DNA from: Acidobacteriota bacterium
Lineage (GTDB): Bacteria; Acidobacteriota; Terriglobia; Acidiferrales; UBA7541
DNA: 55,291 bases
Assembly: GCA_003224085.1 (NCBI GenBank)
Contig: QHYK01000065.1
Coordinates: forward strand, 1-55,291
Direction of reading: 5' to 3'
Shown here: positions 24,412-32,494 of the stretch, piece by piece
Numbering within the stretch: the first letter of the stretch is position 1
How the letters are laid out: every line of letters starts with the position of its first letter
Notes under the pieces: generated by a model
What the model was told of the DNA's origin: nothing
The model's input: the letters and a program-made list of their open reading frames with translations, nothing else
Database searches by the model: none
Program-made: the position numbers and the translations under genes

Positions 24412-26247
24412 TCATTTCCCGCGACCTGCTTCGTCAGCGCCGATGGCAACGCCGACCTCATGGAACGCGCGCACCTGGGTTGCGTACTTCGTGGAGCGGC
24501 GTGCGACCAAGATGTCTTCAAGAAACAGGAATTCGATGCCGGTGTTCATGAAAGTCTCGATGGCCTCCCGCGGAGTGTTGACAATGGGCTGGCCCTTGAC
24601 GTTGAAACTGGTGTTCAGCACCATTTCGCGCCCGGTAGTTCTTCCAACGGCCTCTAGAAGCGCGTGGAACTCGCGATTGTCAGCGGCAGAAACGGTTTGC
24701 ACGCGCGCGGAGCCGTCGACGTGCGTAATGGCCGGCAAGTGCCTGCGGACCTCGTTGCGAACGTTTACGGTTGTAATCATGTAGGGAAATTCGGCGCACG
24801 GAGGAACGTCAAACCACTTGTGGACTTCCCGCAAGGTGACCGCAGGGGCGAAAGGGCGAAAAGCTTCACGCATCTTGACCATGGCGTTGATGCGATCGCG
24901 CATTTCGGGATGTCCCGGATCGGCCAGGATGCTGCGATGGCCGAGGGCGCGGGGCCCGAATTCCATGCGGCCGCGGTACCAGCCGATTACCCGGCCATCG
25001 GCAATCAGGCCTGCGGCGTGTGCGCAAGTCTCGTTCAGGTTTTCAAAGGAGTGAACTGCAATGCGGCTGCCGAATTCTTTGAGTGCTGCTTCGATTTGAG
25101 AAAGAGAATAAGCCGGGCCGTAGAACGGGACTGGAATGCGAACGTTTTGAATACCGCCATTCTCTGAGACACGCAAGGCGGCGGCTCCGAGCGCCGAGCC
25201 GTCATCGCCCGCGGCCGGTTGCACGAAGATTTCGTCGAACAGCCCGGACTGAAGCAGTTTTCCATTGGCGGTGCAATTGAGAGCCACGCCACCGGCAAGA
25301 GCCAGCCGGCGCAACCCGGTGCGCTCTCCGAAGTGTTTGCACATGTGCAGCATGACGCGGTCGAGACATTCCTGGAGGGCGGCGGCGACATCGCGGTGGA
25401 CGTCTGTGATTTCATCATTAGGACTTCGCGGCTTGATCAAATGTTCTGTCAGGTATTTGCGCGTGGCGACGTAGTTTTCACGTTCGTCGCGAGTGCGATT
25501 GAGGCGAAGGAGAGGGATGCGAATGGTTCCGTCTTCGTGCAGGTCGACGGCCTGCTCGAACAATGACCGAAAGCGCGCAGGGTTGCCGTAAGGCGCAAGC
25601 CCCATGATTTTGTATTCGTCGGCATTGAAGTCGAACCCGAGATGCAAGGTCACAACGGAATAGAGAATGCCGATGGAATCCCGGGCAGGGGTTTCCTGGA
25701 GCTTCTCCAGTTTGCCGTTGCGTGCGTGGTAAGCGGTGGCGCTCTGAACTTCCCCCATGCCATCGACGACGAGGACCAAGCATTCGTCCCAGCCGGAACA
25801 GAAGTAGGCGCTTGCGGCATGAGCTAAGTGATGGCCGACGTGGCGAACGCGATCGGCAGGATAGCTGTCCAGGTAGCGAGCGACTTGGACGAGAACGGCT
25901 TCGCGCGAGTAGACATCTTTATAGAGAGCGGCAGTCACGGGATCAAAACTGTGAAGCGTGCGGTGCGGCGCGAAATCGAAAGAATGAGCGATTTCGTCGA
26001 GGTTGCTGAGTGCGATGCCGGCTTCCGCAAGACAGTAAGAGATAGCGCCGATAGGAAAGTCGCCCGTATGCTTTTTCCGGCTGAAGCGCTCTTCAGCGGC
26101 GGCAGCGATAAACTCACCATCAACAAATAAAGCTGCAGCGGAGTCATGTCCCTGGGAAATGCGGTATTCACGGTCTTCGAGATTGGGCCAATGGGCCTTC
26201 TTGAAAGGGATAGAGCCTTCAAAACCGCTAATTCCGAGAATTTTCAT
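24412..26247 (-). CDS. O-carbamoyltransferase, NodU/CmcH family
   Basis: 611 residues. The N-terminal Kae1-like domain holds SQGHDSAAALFVDGEFIAAA (H34) and the metal-binding stretch GHHLAHAASAYFCSGWDE (His ~139-143). The C-terminal YrdC-like domain holds RGRMEFGPRALGHRSILADP (~410-430) and KMREAFRPFAPAV. The family makes carbamoyl-adenylate from carbamoyl phosphate and ATP and transfers the carbamoyl group to a hydroxyl of a sugar or antibiotic. Here the acceptor is probably a sugar of the exopolysaccharide repeat or the group built by the adjacent adenylation/carrier genes. I used ATG 26247, which starts the canonical MKILGIS; the frame is open further upstream but overlaps the acyltransferase gene. 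Forty bases separate it from that gene. Confidence 0.9.
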   Translation of the reverse strand: MKILGISGFEGSIPFKKAHWPNLEDREYRISQGHDSAAALFVDGEFIAAAAEERFSRKKHTGDFPIGAISYCLAEAGIALSNLDEIAHSFDFAPHRTLHSFDPVTAALYKDVYSREAVLVQVARYLDSYPADRVRHVGHHLAHAASAYFCSGWDECLVLVVDGMGEVQSATAYHARNGKLEKLQETPARDSIGILYSVVTLHLGFDFNADEYKIMGLAPYGNPARFRSLFEQAVDLHEDGTIRIPLLRLNRTRDERENYVATRKYLTEHLIKPRSPNDEITDVHRDVAAALQECLDRVMLHMCKHFGERTGLRRLALAGGVALNCTANGKLLQSGLFDEIFVQPAAGDDGSALGAAALRVSENGGIQNVRIPVPFYGPAYSLSQIEAALKEFGSRIAVHSFENLNETCAHAAGLIADGRVIGWYRGRMEFGPRALGHRSILADPGHPEMRDRINAMVKMREAFRPFAPAVTLREVHKWFDVPPCAEFPYMITTVNVRNEVRRHLPAITHVDGSARVQTVSAADNREFHALLEAVGRTTGREMVLNTSFNVKGQPIVNTPREAIETFMNTGIEFLFLEDILVARRSTKYATQVRAFHEVGVAIGADEAGRGK

Positions 26248-26287
26248 GCAAGCAATTCCGTGGGCAATTGGTTGTGATTCGTCCGGG

Positions 26288-27514
26288 TTAGCCGCCTTGC
26301 AAGCGCATCCACCATTCGCCTTCGAGCCGGGTGAGAAACGCGTCGCCGCGCTGGATGGCTTCGCGGAGGTCCGCCCGTTTGGAATGCACGAGCATCCATG
26401 GGCCGTTGAAGTTGAACAGGCAGCGTTCCTCGGAAAATTCTGTGACGAATTCGGGATCCAGGCGCCCGGAAACCGCGGAAGATCCCGAACGCCAAGCATA
26501 ATAGAAGAGCTGACGTAGAACACGACGGATGGAGTTCTTGGTGGCCACAAGCTGCAGCACCTGGCTTGTGCCATTCGGCTTTAGGTAATACATGTACCAA
26601 CCGGCAATCTGCCCTCTATCATTGCGAACTAAGGCCTTGCGCAGGCAACCGTGGCTTTTTTTCGCGTTGGCCTGCTCCAGAAGCCAGCACAAAGAGCCTT
26701 CGTCGTAATGGGGACAGAGCGACTTTGCTGGGGCGAACTTTGGCAACTGCTGAAGCAACGTTTCCCAGCTGAAATCTTCCTCGGGGGAGTGTTCCGTTTG
26801 ATGGAACGGACTTCGGCGCTTGTGCGCGGCGACAAAGTCGGCGCCGGCGGACATTGGGCGAAGAGCGAATTCGATGAGAGGAGGAAGACCCCATTCCTTT
26901 CCGCGCTCGACCAGATAGCGGGCAGGGCGCAAGAGACGCATCCAATGAACGCTGTAGGGAAAGGCGGTAAAGCCTCCCAAACCCTCCCAAATCTTGCGGC
27001 TTGCTTCATTCGCGCCATCCGTGAAGGACAAATCCTGCGGCCCGGCAAAGAAAGCGCTCTGGAGCTCCACTGCGGCCAAACGATTTCGGACCGCAGGATC
27101 CACCATAAACTGGGTGGAAACGGCTACACGAATCGGGCGGCCGTTCATTCGCATTCGCCGCGGTATCACGCCATAGAAGCCACCAATTTTTCCGGCGTCC
27201 TCCCGATAAACCAGGGAAGAGAGGTCTTCGTCGCACCAAGGATTTTCAAAGAAGAGCTCACGGAGGTGGAGCTCGAGTTCCCGAAGGGAAAGGGAATTCA
27301 CGGGAAACACTCTTTTGTGCAGCTCGGCGACTTGCGGAATATCTTCGGGCATAAACGGCCGGATTCTTTTTGTGAGGGCACACGCGCTGTGCGCAGCGTC
27401 TGTTCTGGAAAGCGTTGTGACATTCTTGCGGGCGCCGCAAACGGGCGGAACGAGTCCGCTCGGCGCCAAAGGCTCTGTGGCCCCGCTGCTAGTTCGGCTG
27501 AGAAGCTTTCGCAA
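26288..27514 (-). CDS. GNAT-type N-acyltransferase
   Basis: Up to 408 residues. After a poorly conserved N-terminus the GNAT-like fold begins at IRPFMPEDIPQVAELHKRVF (~51) and continues through 'GGFYGVIPRRMRMNGRPIRVAVSTQFMVDPAVRNRLAAVELQSAFFAG', the strand-helix region that binds the pantetheine arm of the acyl donor. A second lobe follows with ALVRNDRGQIAGWYMYYLKPNGTSQVLQLVA. Lying directly downstream of the carrier-protein gene, it may use the carrier-bound acyl group as donor and an amino sugar as acceptor; this is inference. The start is uncertain: TTG 27514, GTG 27421 and ATG 27352 are all in frame and none has a good ribosome binding site. Confidence 0.75.
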   Translation of the reverse strand: MRKLLSRTSSGATEPLAPSGLVPPVCGARKNVTTLSRTDAAHSACALTKRIRPFMPEDIPQVAELHKRVFPVNSLSLRELELHLRELFFENPWCDEDLSSLVYREDAGKIGGFYGVIPRRMRMNGRPIRVAVSTQFMVDPAVRNRLAAVELQSAFFAGPQDLSFTDGANEASRKIWEGLGGFTAFPYSVHWMRLLRPARYLVERGKEWGLPPLIEFALRPMSAGADFVAAHKRRSPFHQTEHSPEEDFSWETLLQQLPKFAPAKSLCPHYDEGSLCWLLEQANAKKSHGCLRKALVRNDRGQIAGWYMYYLKPNGTSQVLQLVATKNSIRRVLRQLFYYAWRSGSSAVSGRLDPEFVTEFSEERCLFNFNGPWMLVHSKRADLREAIQRGDAFLTRLEGEWWMRLQGG

Positions 27515-27562
27515 GGTTGGTTAGTGTCCCCGTATTGGCCCTGTCAGGCGATTACAGCTGGC

Positions 27563-27826
27563 TTAGTGGCCATTTCGCAAAGCGAGATGGCATAGATTCT
27601 TCACGACGGTGAACTCTTCCGGGTCAGCGTCGATCAGATCGAGCTTCTTGTGAGTGCAGTTCTCGATGAACAGGATAAGGTCGACAAAGGCGAAGGAGTC
27701 CAAGAGCCCGCTCTCGAGCAAGTTCGTGTTCCCGGAGATCTCCGCGTGGCTCGAGCCGTTGAGGCCGTTCTGCTTGACCCAACCGACGACCAAGTCGATG
27801 AGTTCTTTTTCGGCGGCCGGTTTCAC
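27563..27826 (-). CDS. acyl/peptidyl carrier protein
   Basis: 87 residues, with the four-helix carrier-protein pattern and the phosphopantetheine attachment serine S44 in NLLESGLLDSFAFVDLILFIE. The motif LLDSF-x-x-V-D-L resembles D-alanyl or aminoacyl carrier proteins (LLDSLGTVELL) more than fatty-acid ACP (GADSLDTVEL). The GTG at 27826 overlaps the TGA of the adenylation gene in a four-base GTGA, so translation is probably coupled and the two proteins made in fixed ratio. Its likely job is to receive the aminoacyl group from that enzyme as a thioester. Confidence 0.88.
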   Translation of the reverse strand: MKPAAEKELIDLVVGWVKQNGLNGSSHAEISGNTNLLESGLLDSFAFVDLILFIENCTHKKLDLIDADPEEFTVVKNLCHLALRNGH

Positions 27827-29427
27827 GCGGCACCCTGGAGCAAGCACGCAAGTTTCCCGCGATCAATTTTCTGATTCGGGTTCAGAGGAAGCTCGTCGAG
27901 GAGATAAATCTTCTTGGGGACCATGTATTCGGGCAGAACATCGCTGCAACTTGTGAGGACGCGGTCGCGGTCGAGCGTCTTGACACCGGAGACGAAGGCC
28001 ACAACCCCCTCAGCGCTGCCGTTGTTGACCGGCCAGGGAAGCGAAACCACTTGGTCGGTGCCGCAGGCGCGCCGCAGCACGGCCTCAATCTCTTGCAACT
28101 CCACACGGTAGCCGCGAATCTTGACTTGCTGATCCATGCGCGCCAGGTAGCAGAGGTTGCCGGCTGCATCCTGTTTTACAAGGTCGCCGGTGCGATACCA
28201 CAAGAGTTCTCCCGAACCGGGAAGATGCACAAACTGCTGCTGGGTTTTTGCGGGTTCGTTCCAATAACCTGTGGCGACTTGCGAGCCGGAGAGACAGAGC
28301 TCGCCAGCTTCGCCGGCGCGGACACTTTTTCCATGAGAATCCACGATTCGGCAATGCTGTCCCTGGAAAACCTGACCGATGGGAACGATGCCGTTCAGGG
28401 ATTCTTGCGGTGATCGTTCCGAATCCCAGCGATAGTGGGCGATGGCGATGGTGGCTTCGGTTGGTCCGTAGAGGTTTTCGACGATGGAGTTTGGAGCGGC
28501 CTCCTGCCAGGATTGCGCATAAGCTGCCGGCAGGGGTTCGCCGCAAAAGAGGCTGCAGCGCAGCGAAGGGAAGCAGTTCGGGAAGAGGAGACGCATTTTG
28601 GAGAGCAGCCCGGCAACGGAGGGGACAGAGAACCACATGGTGAGCTGATGATCGCGGATGAATTTCGCGGGCGCCATGACGGATTTCTCGGGCACACAGT
28701 ACAAAGCTGCCCCACGTTCCCAGCACACGAACTTGTCGTGAGCGCTCAGGTCAAAGGTAAGATCAAATTGTTGAGAGAAGCGGTCGTGCTCATCGACTTC
28801 GTAGCGCTCGCAGATGTAGTCAACGTACGCACGCACATTTCCCTGGGTGATTAATACGCCCTTAGGCACGCCCGTGCTCCCTGACGTAAACAGAAGATAA
28901 GCCGGAGAGTCCGGGCCGGACGCTTGCAGGAGAGAAAAATCTTCTCCGCTCGTTAATTGCCCGGGAAATACAAACCGATGGAGAGGATTGTCCGACGCCA
29001 GGAATTCCAAAGCGGTTATTTCCGGAAGAATGACGGTCAGAGACCGATTCGCCGCCTGCAGCAAGCCAGACAACTGAGGAAGGCACTCTTTGCCGACGAT
29101 GAGGGTCGTGCAACCGGAAAGAGCCAGCATGCGAGAGGTGCGTTCCAGAGGGAACTTCGGATTTAGCGGGACATATCCCTTGCCCACTGTAAGACAGCCA
29201 AGGATACCCGCGTACGCGGTTTGGCTTCGATGCGCCCAAACGGCCGCGAGGGGATAAGCCCGCTGCTCATTCTGGTGAATCGCCAAAGCGATTTGGCTGA
29301 CGCTGCGACAGAGCTGCGAATAGCTCAGCGACGCGTTGTCAACAACCAGCGCAGTTCGATCAGGGAAAAGCTCAACGGATTCCAGGAATGCGCTTGCAAG
29401 GCTTCGAAATGAATTGTTCTTGGTCAT
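27823..29427 (-). CDS. amino-acid-type adenylation enzyme (AMP-forming ligase) loading the carrier protein
   Basis: 534 residues, one complete ANL-superfamily domain. Core motifs are A3 YLLFTSGSTGVPKG (177-190), A5 NLYGPTEAT (318-326), A7 YRTGDL (411-416), A8 QQVKIRGYRVEL (433-444) and the A10 lysine K520 in NPNQKIDRGKL. A4 contains LTFDLSAHD with D226, the residue that pairs with the substrate amino group in NRPS and DltA enzymes, so an amino acid substrate is more likely than a fatty acid. There is no fused carrier or condensation domain. The layout recalls DltA/DltC and the exosortase-A-associated AMP-ligase/ACP pair. It overlaps the carrier gene by four bases. Confidence 0.88.
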   Translation of the reverse strand: MTKNNSFRSLASAFLESVELFPDRTALVVDNASLSYSQLCRSVSQIALAIHQNEQRAYPLAAVWAHRSQTAYAGILGCLTVGKGYVPLNPKFPLERTSRMLALSGCTTLIVGKECLPQLSGLLQAANRSLTVILPEITALEFLASDNPLHRFVFPGQLTSGEDFSLLQASGPDSPAYLLFTSGSTGVPKGVLITQGNVRAYVDYICERYEVDEHDRFSQQFDLTFDLSAHDKFVCWERGAALYCVPEKSVMAPAKFIRDHQLTMWFSVPSVAGLLSKMRLLFPNCFPSLRCSLFCGEPLPAAYAQSWQEAAPNSIVENLYGPTEATIAIAHYRWDSERSPQESLNGIVPIGQVFQGQHCRIVDSHGKSVRAGEAGELCLSGSQVATGYWNEPAKTQQQFVHLPGSGELLWYRTGDLVKQDAAGNLCYLARMDQQVKIRGYRVELQEIEAVLRRACGTDQVVSLPWPVNNGSAEGVVAFVSGVKTLDRDRVLTSCSDVLPEYMVPKKIYLLDELPLNPNQKIDRGKLACLLQGAA

Positions 29428-29498
29428 TGGTGCTGGTAGTTTTTGTCGCGCAGCGCGGCGGTCACAGATATTCGTTTCCCTGTGTGTGGGATGTCGGC

Positions 29499-30605
29499 TC
29501 AGGCAGGAAGTCCGACCTTTTCCAGGGCTCGATTAAATGCGGCAGTGGCGTGTTGCAGCTCTTCTTCGCTTGCTGGAATGTCCAAAATGAACCTTCGGTA
29601 TCCCAATGAGATGTAGCGGGATAATTCGTTGGAGACCGCCTCATAGCCGCCGACCAGGTAAGGACAAAAGGTCTTGTACTGTTCAAAGGGCCTCAGCCAA
29701 TAGGTACTCCGCATAGCGCGAGTTTGGTTTGCGGTATCCGAGAGTTGCTTGTGCCACAAGGAATCAGAGATTTTCATCGCCAGCTGGTGAGTAAGTTCGC
29801 CTTTGCGATCTTCCGGGAATCGTTGCTCGGCAACCTCCCAGGCTTCATCTTCGGTTTCTCGGGCGATGATTCCCACGCGAATCCCCGACTTGAAGCCGTT
29901 GTTTGCGGGTTCGGCCTCGCACTCCTTTGCCGGGCGGGGATATTTCACGGCAGTCGCGCCAAGTTTTTTCGCCGCGTCCAATCCGGCTTCCGATGATCCG
30001 GAGACAAATATTTCCGGAAGCAGTTCTGGAGGAAGGGAAGGGATCATGCGCAGTTGGTCGATCCTGTAGAACTCCCCATGGAAAATGACGGGTGCCGGAC
30101 TAGACAGGAGATGCTTGATAATTGTGGTGTATTCAATCAGACGGGAATACCGCTTGTCGTGCGGAGTTGGGTCGTTCAACGCCACGAGGTCATTCTTGAA
30201 ACCGCCCGCAACCATGTTCAGGTAGAGCCGCCGGTGATAGAGGAAGCCAAAAGAAACCACCATCTTAGCGACGGAGTAAGGGTGCATGTAAACGGGCTGA
30301 ATCGCCACGAGAGGGCTTAGGCTCTTTGTGTTCTCTACGATAATCTGAGACACAAGCCAAGGGTCCACGAGTGAGTTGTCCGTGTAAACCAGGATCCCCT
30401 TGCAACCGCAGCGCTCGCTCCAGCGAGCTACGCTCCTGACTTGGTGGGCATACGACCCCTTATCAAATCCAAAGGATTGGGGACAAGTGGAGAAAAGTTC
30501 GACGTGTTTCGCCGCACTGCCGAGAGCAGCGACTCTCGCGCCAGACACGAGTCTTCCGGTCTCAAGCGGAAGCTCCGAATTCAAGCCTAACTTGTTTGCC
30601 AACAC
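29499..30605 (-). CDS. luciferase-like flavin-dependent monooxygenase (LLM class)
   Basis: 368 residues with the bacterial luciferase TIM-barrel pattern: VELFSTCPQS (first strand), YAHQVRSVARWSERCGCKGILVYTDNSLVDPWLVSQIIVENT, LVAIQPVYMHPYSVAKMVVSF, RLYLNMVAGGFKNDL and PEIFVSGSSEAGLDAAKKLGATAV. The closest described groups are alkanesulfonate-type and natural-product (MupA/Atu3671-like) monooxygenases, which use reduced FMN and oxygen. Lying just upstream of the adenylation/carrier genes, it may oxidise the carrier-bound amino acid or the sugar it decorates. The GTG at 30605 has a perfect ribosome binding site (AAGGAGGT, seven bases upstream), the best in the locus, suggesting independent high translation. 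Confidence 0.85.
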   Translation of the reverse strand: MLANKLGLNSELPLETGRLVSGARVAALGSAAKHVELFSTCPQSFGFDKGSYAHQVRSVARWSERCGCKGILVYTDNSLVDPWLVSQIIVENTKSLSPLVAIQPVYMHPYSVAKMVVSFGFLYHRRLYLNMVAGGFKNDLVALNDPTPHDKRYSRLIEYTTIIKHLLSSPAPVIFHGEFYRIDQLRMIPSLPPELLPEIFVSGSSEAGLDAAKKLGATAVKYPRPAKECEAEPANNGFKSGIRVGIIARETEDEAWEVAEQRFPEDRKGELTHQLAMKISDSLWHKQLSDTANQTRAMRSTYWLRPFEQYKTFCPYLVGGYEAVSNELSRYISLGYRRFILDIPASEEELQHATAAFNRALEKVGLPA

Positions 30606-30731
30606 AATACTTACCTCCTTCCATTGGTCTTTGAGTTCCAGCGAGCTTTCTATCGACTCAGGGATTCTTGTTGTGAGAGCCGATGGCTGTTTGCGTGGTT
30701 GAGGCGCTGACAGTCCGAATCGACGAAGGCA

Positions 30732-32426
30732 TCACTGGACTGCAGGGAGTCTCCTTGAATGAGTCGGAGGGCGGATCGCTTGTGGATAAAGACACCTTTT
30801 TATCGAGTCCACGGCATCAAATACGGACTGCAACTCGAGCTCAAGCTCCCATAGATTTCCATAGAACGCCTTTCTCAACAGATGGCTCGGAAGCTTGCCA
30901 ACCTGCGGGAGGGATTCGCCACCAAAAGTAGAGACGTAATGCTTGTAAGCAGAAGCCGCGAGGTGTTTCGCTTCAGCAGACATATTTTCGGGTTTTCCGA
31001 AAGGGAATGCGAAAAAGTTTACCGGCCTTTTAAGATGCGCTTCCAGCTCGTTCTTTGATCCAATAATCTCCGATCGCAGAGTTTCCAGGTCGGTGGAGCC
31101 GCAGTCAAAGTGGGTGCGGGTATGACTGCCGAACTCGGTTCCGCAAGAGCTCCAATATTGGATTTGCTCCCATGTCAAAGGAAAGAAGCCTCTCACACCC
31201 GCTGCAAGGTCATGGTCAAACTCCCGGCGAGCTTCCACCGGCTCCGTGGTAATGAACAGTGTCGATGGAATTCTTACTTCATTGGCCACGGCGCGAAGAT
31301 TGAGGAAATTATCCGCGTAACCATCGTCGAACGTCAGAACTACCGTTGGAACATTTATCTGACCCAGGCGCTGAAGTCGGGCACTCTCGGCAAGGTTCAC
31401 AATGCGGTAGTGCTTTTGCAAAAAGAGAACTTGCCGCCAAAAAACCTCCGTAGAGACCCCCATTCTGTGAGGACGATCTGATACCAGGTGGTGCGCGAGA
31501 ATGAGCACAGGGTAGCGCCCGACTATGCGCCGATACCAATTCCGGCAAAGGATTCCCGGCGAGCAAAGCAAGAGAGAATCGAGGCAGAGCTTCCAGGTGG
31601 AACGGCTGCGTTTTCCGAAACGCGCGGTTTTGAAAGTATCGGGGAGCACGCCCGTTGGTCTTGACAAGGAGGGGGCGAGAATCCGGTTTGCCCATTCCGA
31701 TACGACCGTGGATGCGCTGCCTCGGCCGCCAGAGAGCAAAGCCGCAGCCGTCTGGAGCAGCAGATCGTCCGTGATGAGGTCAGCTTTTAGTGAAAAGCCT
31801 AACGTCCCATCGAACGGTTGCCAGGGGAGGACCTGCGTGAAGATTGTGAACGAAGCTCCGGCGCCCGCCACCAGCTGTTCAATGTGGATTAAAACGTCGT
31901 TGCTGGAACCGTTCGCGTTGTTATTTCCCTTGTAAGTACGACCGCGAATGCAACCGTTTGATGTATGGACTGGCAGTTCCGGAACAGATGAAAACTCTCC
32001 CAGAAGAATGACGAGACTGACGTCTGAAAGGCAAATAGAAGTTACGGCGCGCGCCTCTTCACCCTGGGCGGCGATGGCAAGTGGCCATCCGGCCTTCGAA
32101 CATTCCTGACGCAGCCTTTCCATTGTCAATCGCTTCGGATTGTTGAGAGGGGAAGGGGACCCGTGCACCAGCCAGAGCAACCAATCGACAACCTTATCCG
32201 CCATGAAGCGAATTAGGGACTGCGCCTTCGCGGCCCACGAAGGCGTGGGATGAGCGATTCGCGTTTTTCCTGCCGCGATCATCTGTTGGACCCAAGGCAG
32301 GGAGCCAATGGACCGCTGGACGATGCCGCAAATTTCAATGCCCGGCACTTCGCGAAGAATGCGGTTTGCAAAGTTCCACGCTCGGGAGGGGCGAGCGTTA
32401 GAGATGATCAAAATACGCTTGTTCAT
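30732..32426 (-). CDS. formyltransferase-like domain fused to NodB-type polysaccharide deacetylase
   Basis: 564 residues in two parts. Residues ~1-235 resemble the Rossmann formyltransferase fold (KRILIISNARPSRAWNFANRIL..., SLVILLGEF, then 'HIEQLVAGAGASFTIFTQVLPWQPFDGTLGFSLKADL'), but the Asn-His-Asp catalytic set is not evident: TSNGCIRGRTYKG sits where N-x-H-P-S is expected. Residues ~305-565 are a carbohydrate esterase 4 domain with VVLTFDDGYADN (D367, D368), the metal motif FGSHTRTH (H435, H439) and FFAFPFGKPE. The second part probably removes an N-acyl group from the polymer or lipid-linked intermediate. No signal peptide is visible, so action on a cytoplasmic intermediate is possible. 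Confidence 0.78.
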   Translation of the reverse strand: MNKRILIISNARPSRAWNFANRILREVPGIEICGIVQRSIGSLPWVQQMIAAGKTRIAHPTPSWAAKAQSLIRFMADKVVDWLLWLVHGSPSPLNNPKRLTMERLRQECSKAGWPLAIAAQGEEARAVTSICLSDVSLVILLGEFSSVPELPVHTSNGCIRGRTYKGNNNANGSSNDVLIHIEQLVAGAGASFTIFTQVLPWQPFDGTLGFSLKADLITDDLLLQTAAALLSGGRGSASTVVSEWANRILAPSLSRPTGVLPDTFKTARFGKRSRSTWKLCLDSLLLCSPGILCRNWYRRIVGRYPVLILAHHLVSDRPHRMGVSTEVFWRQVLFLQKHYRIVNLAESARLQRLGQINVPTVVLTFDDGYADNFLNLRAVANEVRIPSTLFITTEPVEARREFDHDLAAGVRGFFPLTWEQIQYWSSCGTEFGSHTRTHFDCGSTDLETLRSEIIGSKNELEAHLKRPVNFFAFPFGKPENMSAEAKHLAASAYKHYVSTFGGESLPQVGKLPSHLLRKAFYGNLWELELELQSVFDAVDSIKRCLYPQAIRPPTHSRRLPAVQ

Positions 32427-32494
32427 TTCTGTTGAAGTTCACAAGCTGAGTGAGCCTGCATCTCCGATGAGAAAAACGAGTTGAGAATCAAACT

